From contig NZ_JANTEZ010000004.1 of the NCBI RefSeq assembly GCF_024978135.1, positions 248,001-312,000 of the forward strand: DNA of 64,000 bases, in the 5' to 3' direction. The stretch's first letter is position 1. The number at the start of each line of letters is the position of its first letter. Below, piece after piece: positions 33,098 through 41,078 of this stretch. This DNA is from Herbiconiux gentiana. Lineage in GTDB: Bacteria > Actinomycetota > Actinomycetes > Actinomycetales > Microbacteriaceae. The position numbers and the translations under genes are program-made. The notes beneath the pieces are model-generated. The model saw only the letters and a program-made list of their open reading frames with translations, was not told the DNA's origin and did no database searches.

Positions 33098-34715
33098 TGC
33101 CGACGTAGAGCAGCCGCCGTTCCTCGTCGACGCCCTCGAGTCCCGAGGCGTAGGCGATCGGCAGCAGCCCCTCGGCGACGCCGACGATGAACACCGCGGG
33201 CCACTCCAGGCCCTTGGCGGAGTGCAAGGTGGCGAGCGTGACGGCGCGCACGGTGGGTTCGTGCTGCGACGACTGGCGCTCCTTCAGCTCGTCGGTGAAC
33301 TGCCGGAAGGTCGTGCCGGCGGGCATGCTCTCGGCGAGGCCCATCAGGGCGTTCAGCGACTCCCAGCGGTCGCGCACGGCGCCGACGCCCTCGGGCGGCA
33401 CCTGCGTCCAGCCGCGGGAGCGCAGCACGTCGCTGACCGACTTGAAGAGCGGCTCCTCCGAGATCGACACCGAGGCGGCGCGCAGCTCCATCACCGCCCG
33501 CTTCACGTCGGGCTGGTCGAAGAAGCGGGTGGCGCCGCGCAGCTGGTAGCTGACCCCGGCCGCCGTGAGGGCCTGCTCGAGCGGGGCCGACTGGGCATTG
33601 ATGCGGTAGAGCACCGCGATGTCCTGCGGGGCGGTGCCGGTCTCGATCAGGCGGGCGATCTCCGCGGCGACGCCGGCGGCCTCGTCGAGGTCGTGGCGGT
33701 AGGCGGTGACGGTGGGGTCGGGCGCTTCCGGTTCGGGAGTCGGCTTCCCGTCACTTTCGATATCTCTCGCGGCGGAGTGCAGGGTGAGCGCGCCGGGGCG
33801 GCCGCGCATGAGGCGGTTCGCCGAAGCCACGATCGGCGGGGTCGACCGATAGTTCTGCTCGAGCGTCACCACCGTGGCGCTGTCGTGCCGGCGCGGGAAG
33901 TCGAGCAGGAACTCCGCGCTCGCCCCCGCGAACGAGTAGATCGTCTGACTCGCGTCGCCCACCACGCAGAGGTCACGGCGGTCGCCGAGCCAGAGCTGGA
34001 GGAGATGGTGCTGCAGCGGGGAGACGTCCTGGTACTCGTCGACCACGAAGAAGCGGTACTGCTCCCGCACCTGGATGGCGACCGACGGCTCGATCTCGAT
34101 CATGCCCGCCGTGGCCAGCAGCACGTCCTCGAAGTCGAGCTGGCGGCGCTCGTCCTTCAGAGCCTCGTACTGCTTCTGCAGCGCGATCATCTGCTCGACC
34201 GAGAGGTTCGACGGCATCGTCCGCACGGTGCGGGCCTTCAGCTCGTAGTCGGCGAGCGAGAGGTTCGACACCTTCCGCCACTCGATCTCGGCGGCCACGT
34301 CGCGCAGGGTGGCGGTGTCGACGCGCAGGCGCAGGGTCTCCGCCGCGTGCGCGATGGCGCGGGCCTTGTTCTCGACGATCCGGGGCGCCTCCCCGCCGAT
34401 CACCTGCGGCCAGAAGTAGTTCAGCTGCGACAGCGCCGCCGCGTGGAAGGTGCGGGCCGCCACACCGCCGGCGCCGAGGGGACGCAGCCGCGAGCGCAGC
34501 TCGGCCGCGGCGCGCGACGTGAAGGTCAGCGCCATCACCCGGCTCGGCGAGTACACCCCGGTCGCGACGCCGTAGGCGATGCGGTGCGTGATGGCGCGGG
34601 TCTTGCCCGTGCCGGCACCGGCGAGAATGCACACCGGCCCGAGCAGCGCCCGAGCCGCGACCCGCTGCTGCGGATCCAGCGCCTCCAGCAGCTCCTCCGA
34701 CGAGGTGCCGATCAT
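32976..34715 (-). CDS. uvrD2: ATP-dependent DNA helicase UvrD2-like (SF1A), without HRDC domain
   Basis: 579 residues. All SF1A motifs are visible: Q motif (LDPQQRVA), Walker A 'AGAGTGKTRAI' (about 32-42), Ia 'TFTSRAAAELRSRL', Walker B 'FVVDEYQDVSPLQ', III 'GDASQTIYSFAGA', IV 'LEQNYRSTP', V 'TLHSAKGLEWPAVFIVG' and VI 'LLYVGITRARERL'. It unwinds DNA 3' to 5' in repair. It stops soon after motif VI, whereas mycobacterial UvrD2 (about 700 residues) continues through a cysteine-rich linker and an HRDC domain. It is translated just after nudC is read in the opposite order: its ATG overlaps nudC's stop. Confidence 0.93.
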   Translation of the reverse strand: MIGTSSEELLEALDPQQRVAARALLGPVCILAGAGTGKTRAITHRIAYGVATGVYSPSRVMALTFTSRAAAELRSRLRPLGAGGVAARTFHAAALSQLNYFWPQVIGGEAPRIVENKARAIAHAAETLRLRVDTATLRDVAAEIEWRKVSNLSLADYELKARTVRTMPSNLSVEQMIALQKQYEALKDERRQLDFEDVLLATAGMIEIEPSVAIQVREQYRFFVVDEYQDVSPLQHHLLQLWLGDRRDLCVVGDASQTIYSFAGASAEFLLDFPRRHDSATVVTLEQNYRSTPPIVASANRLMRGRPGALTLHSAARDIESDGKPTPEPEAPDPTVTAYRHDLDEAAGVAAEIARLIETGTAPQDIAVLYRINAQSAPLEQALTAAGVSYQLRGATRFFDQPDVKRAVMELRAASVSISEEPLFKSVSDVLRSRGWTQVPPEGVGAVRDRWESLNALMGLAESMPAGTTFRQFTDELKERQSSQHEPTVRAVTLATLHSAKGLEWPAVFIVGVAEGLLPIAYASGLEGVDEERRLLYVGITRARERLRLSWAAAGIRRGAPRAASRFLAETGMRSVDAD

Positions 34716-35794
34716 CCCTGTCCCGGGCCCGGTTCGACCGGGCGGTCGTCGGCGGCCGCGTCGGCCGGCAGCGCGACGGCCGACGGGGTGGTGCGCGGCA
34801 CGAGCGGTCCGCCGTACCAGCGCTCGATGATCGCGCGCGCGATCGACGACGGCCCGGGCAGCAGGAAGCCGTTGTCGGGGTCGACGATCTCCTCACGGCT
34901 GAACCAGCGCAGGTCGATGATCTCGTCGCCGTCGGGCCGCTCGCCGGAGGCGCCGTCCTCGGCGACCCGCGCCATGAAGCCCACCATCAGCGAGGCGGGG
35001 AACGGCCACGGCTGCGAGCCGACGTACTGCGGGTCGGCGATCACCACGCCGGACTCCTCACCCACCTCGCGGATCGCCGCCGCCTCGAGCGACTCCCCCG
35101 GCTCCACGAAGCCCGCGAGCAACGAGTAGCGGTTCTTCTCCCAGAGGGCGTTCGACCCGAGCAGCAGCCGCTCCTCGGCGTCGACGATGCCGACGATCAC
35201 GGCGGCGTCGGTGCGCGGGAACAGCTCGACACCCTCGACGGTGCAGCGCCTGACCCAGCCGCCGCTCTCGACCGTGGTCGTCGCGCCGCAGCGGGGGCAG
35301 TGGCTGCTCACGGCGTGCCAGTTCATCATCGCGAGCGCTTCGGTGAACACGCCCGCCGCGCTGTCGTCGAGATCGGTCGCCACGAGGCGGAGGTTGACCC
35401 AGGAGGCGCCGGGGCGTTCGGCGACGAGGGCGTCGGCGCGAGCATCCGGAACCGAGATCGCGAAGACCGGCGGCCCGGTCGGATCGTCGTGGGCGTCGAG
35501 CAGCACGCCGAGGTACAGGCGCACGGCGGTTTCGTCGGAGACGTCACCGGCGACCTCGTCGGGGCGGAGCAGCGCGAGTTCGGTGCGGATGCTCGGCGGG
35601 CGGTCGCCGAAGCCGTCCCAGCCCGAGGGCGCCGAGCCGGTCGAGGCGAGCGCGAGGCCGCGGTTCAGCACGAGCACGCGGGTGTCCGCCGACGACCAGA
35701 GGCGGTCGAGGGCGGCGGGGTCGGACCGGGTGTCGTGGTCCCGGTCGATGCGATGCCGCGATAGGGGCAACGAGGACGGGAAAGCGCGGGACAT
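34712..35794 (-). CDS. nudC: NAD+ diphosphatase (NUDIX), NudC
   Basis: 360 residues. A C-terminal Nudix domain carries the box 'GFVEPGESLEAAAIREVGEESG' pattern GX5EX7REUXEEXG in full, followed by the NADH-pyrophosphatase signature SQPWPFPAS. The central zinc ribbon has CPRC but the second pair is reduced to a single Cys (RRCTVEG), so zinc may not be held. The enzyme cleaves NAD(H) to NMN(H) and AMP and can remove NAD caps from RNA. Its stop overlaps the uvrD2 ATG (ATGA); divergent from the phosphotransferase-like gene 62 bases away. Confidence 0.93.
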   Translation of the reverse strand: MSRAFPSSLPLSRHRIDRDHDTRSDPAALDRLWSSADTRVLVLNRGLALASTGSAPSGWDGFGDRPPSIRTELALLRPDEVAGDVSDETAVRLYLGVLLDAHDDPTGPPVFAISVPDARADALVAERPGASWVNLRLVATDLDDSAAGVFTEALAMMNWHAVSSHCPRCGATTTVESGGWVRRCTVEGVELFPRTDAAVIVGIVDAEERLLLGSNALWEKNRYSLLAGFVEPGESLEAAAIREVGEESGVVIADPQYVGSQPWPFPASLMVGFMARVAEDGASGERPDGDEIIDLRWFSREEIVDPDNGFLLPGPSSIARAIIERWYGGPLVPRTTPSAVALPADAAADDRPVEPGPGQG

Positions 35795-35856
35795 GGTTGA
35801 CCAATCGTGCGTGGCGAAAGCCGGTGCGGGAGCCTGCCCGCCGTACCCTGGAAGGC

Positions 35857-36939
35857 ATGGCGAGATCCCACTTCACTCTAGCCGCGCTCGCGACCTCGGC
35901 CGTCGCCGGGGCGGACATCGTCGCGACCCGCCCGCTGTCGACGAGCACCGTGGGCCGCTTCGACTCCGCGGTGGTCACGCTGCGCTCGGGCGACGAGCTG
36001 GTGGTGCGGGTGCCCCGCGACGACGACGCCGGCTCGGAGCAGTCGCGCGACCTCGTGGCCCTCAACGCGCTGACCCCGGGTGTGCGCTCGCGGCTGCTCT
36101 TCCATGTGCCGGCCTTCGTCGGCCAGACCCCCGTCGGCGACACCCGCGCGGTGGTCTACGACTACATCCCCGGCCGCCCCGGCTCGCTGGCCGACGTCGG
36201 CGACGAGGACAGCGCGTCCGACTCGATCGGGCGGGCGATCGCGGGCATCCACTCGCTGCCCACCTCGGTGGTGTCGGATGCGGGGCTGCCCTCGAACTCG
36301 GCCGGCCAGATCGCCGCCACCTCCCGCAAGCTCACCGACCGCGCCGCGGCGTCGGGCCGGGTGCCGAAGGAGCTGCTGACTCGCTGGTCGCTGGCCCTGG
36401 AGGACAGCGCCCTCTGGCAGTTCCAGCCGACGGTGGTGCACGGGGCGCTCGCGCCGGAGTCGTTCCTGATCGCGGCCGACCAGGTCACGGGCATCCTGAA
36501 CTGGCACAACCTGCGCGTCGGCGACCCGGCGCTCGACCTGTTCTGGCTCAACTCGGCGACCCACATCGAGAGCGCCGACCGCGTCTACGCCGCCTACGCC
36601 CGCGCCGTCACGAGGCCCGCCGACCACCAGCTGCGCAAGCGCGCGCGGCTGTACGCCGAGCTCGAGATCGCGCGCTGGCTGCTGCACGGCGTCGACAGCC
36701 GCGACGAGGCGATCATCGCCGACGCGGAGAACATGCTCGCGGGCCTGCACGCCACCGTGCAGAACGACCTGCTCAACCCGCTGTCGACCGACACCGGCCA
36801 GATCATGGGGCTGGAAGACGTCGAGGCGCTGCTCGACCGCACCCCCGTCTCGGGCGGGGTCGCCGCGGGCGCCGCGCGCCCCGGCTCGGGCCTCGGCCCC
36901 CTCGCAACGGAGCACGCGAACCGCATCGCGGAGGACTGA
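35857..36939 (+). CDS. Degenerate aminoglycoside/macrolide phosphotransferase-like protein (pseudokinase)
   Basis: 360 residues from the ATG at 35857, with GGAAGG close upstream. The fold is that of the APH/Mph family ('YDYIPGRPG' hinge, 'GRAIAGIHSLP', then the C lobe). The catalytic loop HGDxxxxN is HGALAPES here (His195, Ala197, Ser202), and the metal-binding IIDW is ILNW (Asn215), so the catalytic Asp, the loop Asn and the DFG-type Asp are all replaced. GDPALDL follows intact. This should abolish ATP phosphotransfer. The protein may act as a scaffold or ligand sensor. It is flanked by nudC and adnAB, i.e. in a DNA-repair/NAD neighbourhood. The C-terminal 35 residues are low complexity. Confidence 0.8.
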   Translation: MARSHFTLAALATSAVAGADIVATRPLSTSTVGRFDSAVVTLRSGDELVVRVPRDDDAGSEQSRDLVALNALTPGVRSRLLFHVPAFVGQTPVGDTRAVVYDYIPGRPGSLADVGDEDSASDSIGRAIAGIHSLPTSVVSDAGLPSNSAGQIAATSRKLTDRAAASGRVPKELLTRWSLALEDSALWQFQPTVVHGALAPESFLIAADQVTGILNWHNLRVGDPALDLFWLNSATHIESADRVYAAYARAVTRPADHQLRKRARLYAELEIARWLLHGVDSRDEAIIADAENMLAGLHATVQNDLLNPLSTDTGQIMGLEDVEALLDRTPVSGGVAAGAARPGSGLGPLATEHANRIAED

Positions 36940-36959
36940 CCACGCTCCGCCCTCGGTGC

Positions 36960-37100
36960 GACCGGCCTACCCCCACCACTCAGGGCGCGGTGGGGCGGTT
37001 TTTGCCTGCCACTCAGGGCCCGGTGGGGCGAATTCCTCGGTGCAACCAGCCCACCCCCGCCACGCAGGGCGCGGTGGGTCGGCTTCCCCGTGCGTGAGCT
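36960..37100. repeat. Intergenic GC-rich repeats between convergent genes
   Basis: Three imperfect copies of CACTCAGGGCGCGGTGGGG begin near 36977, 37010 and 37061, each able to form a small CCCACC/GGTGGG hairpin. They occupy the gap between the pseudokinase and the converging adnB gene and may serve as a bidirectional terminator. Confidence 0.6.
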
Positions 37101-37104
37101 GCCC

Positions 37105-37185
37105 CGGTGGCGGCGCTCGTCAACCTGCGGCGTCGCGGAGCACGGCCGCGGCAGCGGCACTCGTCAGAGTGCCGCGTCGCGGAGC
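37105..37185 (-). repeat. Stop-anchored duplication at the 3' end of adnB
   Basis: The plus-strand segment GCGTCGCGGAGCA with the adjoining CTCGTCA (complement of the adnB stop context) occurs twice, 44 bases apart: the adnB TGA is at 37164-37166 and its downstream copy at 37120-37122. About 30 of 36 aligned bases agree. Confidence 0.65.
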
Positions 37186-40100
37186 AGCGCCTCGAGCTCG
37201 GCCTCGGAGTACAGACGGTCGGGCCGGATGACCTGATCGTCGGCCACGAAGTAGAACGACGCGTCGACGAGGTCGACGTCGATGCCCTTCCACCGCGCGT
37301 ATGCCAGCCGGTACAGCGCCAGCTGCAGCTGCTTCAGCTCAAGATCGGCGGCGTCGACGGGCGCCCGACCGGTCTTCCAGTCGACGACCTCGAACCGCCC
37401 GCCCCCGGCGAAGATGGCGTCGATCTTGCACACCACGATGCGCCCGCCCAGCACCAGGTGGATCTCGACCTCCACCTCCTCAGGCCGCCGCGCGGCGAAC
37501 GGCGACCGCCGGAACGTCTCGATCAGCTCGGCGAACCGCTGATCCTCGGCCGACGGCCCGCCCACCACATCGCCGCCGCCCGCCGCCGCGTCACCGGTCC
37601 CAGCCGCACCACCCACCGCCGCGTCGCCGCTAGCCTCCGGACCGCCGGTCACTGCCGCACCGCCACCCGCCGCCGCGTCAGCGGTCCCAGCCGCACCGCC
37701 GCCCGCCGCCACGTCATCGCCGGCGTCAGTGGCACCAGCCGGGTCCACACCATCACGATCGCCAAGGTCGTCGGATTCATCCTTGCCGCCGACGCCATCC
37801 ACACCACTGAGGCCGTCCCCGGCGCCAAGGCCATTCGCGCCACCGAGGTCATCCAGGCCATCCAGCCCATCGAAGTCGTCGAGGTCGTCGAAGTCGTCGA
37901 AGAGGTCGTAGTTGGCGAGGCCGTCGACGTGGTCCGCGCCGAGGGTCGGCAGGTCGACGAGGGCGTCGGCCCCGTCACGGCGGAACATCTCCTCGACCCA
38001 GGTGTGGAACCGCGTGCCGAGCCGTGTCTGCCGGTACGGGCGCTCGGGCATCGGGCGCTGAAGGGCACGCACGACCGCCTGCGGGTCGGACACGTAGTCC
38101 TTGAACCGCGACGCCGGGATGCGCACCGGCACGTCGAGCGCCACGTCGTCGCGCAGCCGGGCCCGTTCGGCGAGAAGCAGCTCGATGTCGTGGTCCCACG
38201 GCGTGGACGCACCCGGGTCGGCCGCGCGCACGGCTGCAGCGGCGGTCTCGACGCGAGAGCGACGGCCGCCGAGCGGGTCACGCGGCCACGGGACCCAGTT
38301 CTCCGCTTCGGCCAGCGGGTTGTCCTCGTGCTCGGGCGCATCCGGGAGCACGCCCTCGGCGACGAGGCCGATCGACCCGAGTTCGCGGAGGTAGAGGCCG
38401 GGGCCGCGGGGGCGCTTGACGCCGGTGGTCCAGAAGGAGCCGGTGAGCAGGAGCCTCTCGCGGGCGCGGGTGACCGCGACGTAGATGAGGCGGCGCTGCT
38501 CGGCGGCGTACTGCGCGGCGTTGTCGGCCTGGAAGGCGTCGAGCGCGGGCTTGAAGTCGCTCTGGGTGTCGATGCCCTGCCAGGCGAGTTTCGGCAGCTC
38601 GGCGCTGTCGCCGCGGAAGTCGAAGGGGAGCTCGCCGAAGCTCAACCAGCCCCGGCTGGAGCGCGGATCGCCCGGCAGCTCGCCCTCGACCATGCGCGGG
38701 ATGGCGACGACGTCCCACTCGAGCCCCTTGGCTCCGTGAATCGTCAGGATCTGCACGGTGCCCGGCTCGGCCTCCTCGCTGCGAGGCTCGAGGCGGTCGC
38801 GCTTCTCGGCCTCCTCGAGCCACGACAGGAAGTCGCCGAGACCCGCCGTGGGGTCGAGGGCGAGGAACGACGTGAGCTGCTCGGTGAACGCGTCGAGGCT
38901 GGCACGGCCGAGGGTGTGGTGGGGGCTGGCGAGCACCTCGATGTCGAGCAGGAGCTCCTGCTGCACGAGGTCGACGAAATCGACGAGCCCGAGCCCGGCC
39001 CGGGTGCGGAGGTGGGCGAACTGGGCGGCGGCCCGGCGGAGGCGGTCGAGCCCGACCTCGCTGAAGGGCTCGAGGGCCCGGTGGTCGGGCCGGGCGGTGG
39101 CGAGGAAGTCGAGGGCGTCGACGATCGACCTGTCCTCGTCGTCGACGACCGACCCGCGGAGGCGCCCCGAGACCTCGGGCTCGAGCTTCTGGAAGCGGTG
39201 GTCGCGCTCGGCGATCCACGAGGCGAGGGCGCGGAGGGCGACGAGGTCCTTCGTGCCGATGCGCCAGCGCGCTCCGGCCAGCACCCGGAGGAGGTCGGGG
39301 CCGGCCGTCGGGTAGTAGAGCACGCGGAGGGTCGACACGAGGTCGGCGACCGCGGGCTGCCCGAGCAGACCGCCGATGCCGAGCACGTGGTAGCGCACGC
39401 CCTTCGCCTCCAGCGCCGCGGTGAACGGCTCGATCTTCTTCACCGAGCGGCAGAGCAGCGCCGCCGACGGACGGGTGCCGTCGGGCCGGGCGCGCAACTG
39501 CTGCTCGAGCCAGGCCGCGACCTGCTCGGCCTCGTCGCGCACGGTCTCGCTGAAGCCGACATCGAGCCGGCCCGCGGCGACGTTCGGGCGGGGCCCGAGC
39601 TCCTCGACGGGAATGCCCGAGGTCGCCGTCAGCGGACGCACCAGCGTGTTGGCGGCCTTCAGCACCACCTCGGGATTGCGCCAACTCGTCGACAGGGCGA
39701 ACGGCGGTGCGCCCTTCGTCGCGGGGACTCTCTCGCCACCCGTCGGAGTGCCAACGGCGGAAGCACCTGCGACGTCGACGGCGGAAGCACCAATAATGGG
39801 ATCGGCTCTCACCGGCGCGACCGGCGCGACGTCGGTCGCCTTGCCGGCACCGCGCCGCGTGTCGCCGAAGTCGGCCCGGAACCGCGCCAGGTTCGCCGCG
39901 CTAGCCCCGCGCCACCCGTAGATCGACTGGTGCGGATCCCCGACCGCCATGACGGCATGCTCCCGGAACAGCACCGACAACAGTCGGGTCTGCACGACCG
40001 ACGTGTCCTGGTACTCGTCCAGCAGCACCACGCGGAAGCGGTCCCGGTAGTCGGCCACGACCCGCGGTGTGCTCTCGACGATCGCGAGCGCCAGCGCGAT

Positions 40101-41078
40101 CTGGTCGGAGAACTCGACGTACCCCCGCCGCACCTTCTCGGCCGCGTACTCGTCGGCGAGGTCGAGAAGCAGCGGAAGCGCGGCCACCGGCGCGATCGCC
40201 GACTCCAGATACCCGAAGACCGCCCCGCCCCGCGAGCTCTTGCCCTTCGGCAGGTCCGCAAGGGCGGCGAAGCGGTCGGCGTAGCGCGACACCGGGCCCG
40301 ACTCGGTCACGTTCTCGCTGAGCGCCCGGCTCAGGTTCAGCACCGCCGACGTCACCACGTCGACCGACCGGTCGATGCCGAGCAGCCGCTCATCGCGACT
40401 CGCCACCACCACCGACCGTGCCAGCTGCCACGCCGAGGCCTCGCTCAGCACCGCCGCCTCGCCCTCGCGGCCGATCAGCACCGCGTTCTCGCGGAAGATG
40501 CTGTTCGCGAACGCATTGTAGGTCGCGATCTCCGGCGCGTCGAAGGGGTCGGGCTCGCGCTCGGTGACCCGTGCCTCGGTCAGCTGCGCCAGTCGCCGGC
40601 GGATGCGCTCCGCCAACTCCCCCGCCGCCTTCCGCGTGAACGTCAGCCCCAGCACCTCGGGCACCTGCACCAGCCCGTTAGCGATCAGCCACACCACCCG
40701 GTTGGCCATGGTCTCGGTCTTGCCGCTACCGGCGCCGGCCACGACGATCCGCGGATCGAGCGGCGCCTCGATCACCGCACGCTGCTGCTCGGTCGGCCGC
40801 GGCAGCCCGAGACGGTCGGCGATCTCGACAGCCGAGATCAGATCCCCGGCCCGCTCAGCACCAGACGCCGACACGGTTCCAGGCGACGGATGCGCGGCCC
40901 CCTCCCCCGGCGACAGCAGCTCTGCCTCGTCCCGCGGCGACCGCGAGTCCGCCCCCACCGCAGGCGACGGATGGGCGGCCTCCGCTTCCGGCGGAAGACT
41001 CGAAGCCTCCCCACCTCGCGGCGCGACGAAGGCCCTCGGGTCGTCGAGGTCGGCCAGGTCGAAGAGCGCGTCGCTCAT
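37164..41078 (-). CDS. adnB: AdnB subunit of the AdnAB helicase-nuclease
   Basis: 1304 residues. A UvrD-type motor (Walker A 'VVAGAGSGKTETM' about 112, 'LLDEYQDTSVVQ', 'GDPHQSIYGWRGA', 'LTIHGAKGLEWDVVAIP', 'YVAVTRARERLLL') followed by a RecB-like PD-(D/E)xK nuclease ('VVCKIDAIFAGGG', 'EVVDWKTGRAP', 'QLQLALYRLAY'). With AdnA it resects double-strand breaks in actinobacteria in place of RecBCD/AddAB. About 115 residues of DDFDDLDD- and GGAAGTG-type repeats (plus about 37555-37910) are inserted before the nuclease core, unlike the compact mycobacterial protein (about 1100 residues). ATGA overlap with adnA. Confidence 0.93.
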   Translation of the reverse strand: MSDALFDLADLDDPRAFVAPRGGEASSLPPEAEAAHPSPAVGADSRSPRDEAELLSPGEGAAHPSPGTVSASGAERAGDLISAVEIADRLGLPRPTEQQRAVIEAPLDPRIVVAGAGSGKTETMANRVVWLIANGLVQVPEVLGLTFTRKAAGELAERIRRRLAQLTEARVTEREPDPFDAPEIATYNAFANSIFRENAVLIGREGEAAVLSEASAWQLARSVVVASRDERLLGIDRSVDVVTSAVLNLSRALSENVTESGPVSRYADRFAALADLPKGKSSRGGAVFGYLESAIAPVAALPLLLDLADEYAAEKVRRGYVEFSDQIALALAIVESTPRVVADYRDRFRVVLLDEYQDTSVVQTRLLSVLFREHAVMAVGDPHQSIYGWRGASAANLARFRADFGDTRRGAGKATDVAPVAPVRADPIIGASAVDVAGASAVGTPTGGERVPATKGAPPFALSTSWRNPEVVLKAANTLVRPLTATSGIPVEELGPRPNVAAGRLDVGFSETVRDEAEQVAAWLEQQLRARPDGTRPSAALLCRSVKKIEPFTAALEAKGVRYHVLGIGGLLGQPAVADLVSTLRVLYYPTAGPDLLRVLAGARWRIGTKDLVALRALASWIAERDHRFQKLEPEVSGRLRGSVVDDEDRSIVDALDFLATARPDHRALEPFSEVGLDRLRRAAAQFAHLRTRAGLGLVDFVDLVQQELLLDIEVLASPHHTLGRASLDAFTEQLTSFLALDPTAGLGDFLSWLEEAEKRDRLEPRSEEAEPGTVQILTIHGAKGLEWDVVAIPRMVEGELPGDPRSSRGWLSFGELPFDFRGDSAELPKLAWQGIDTQSDFKPALDAFQADNAAQYAAEQRRLIYVAVTRARERLLLTGSFWTTGVKRPRGPGLYLRELGSIGLVAEGVLPDAPEHEDNPLAEAENWVPWPRDPLGGRRSRVETAAAAVRAADPGASTPWDHDIELLLAERARLRDDVALDVPVRIPASRFKDYVSDPQAVVRALQRPMPERPYRQTRLGTRFHTWVEEMFRRDGADALVDLPTLGADHVDGLANYDLFDDFDDLDDFDGLDGLDDLGGANGLGAGDGLSGVDGVGGKDESDDLGDRDGVDPAGATDAGDDVAAGGGAAGTADAAAGGGAAVTGGPEASGDAAVGGAAGTGDAAAGGGDVVGGPSAEDQRFAELIETFRRSPFAARRPEEVEVEIHLVLGGRIVVCKIDAIFAGGGRFEVVDWKTGRAPVDAADLELKQLQLALYRLAYARWKGIDVDLVDASFYFVADDQVIRPDRLYSEAELEALLRDAAL

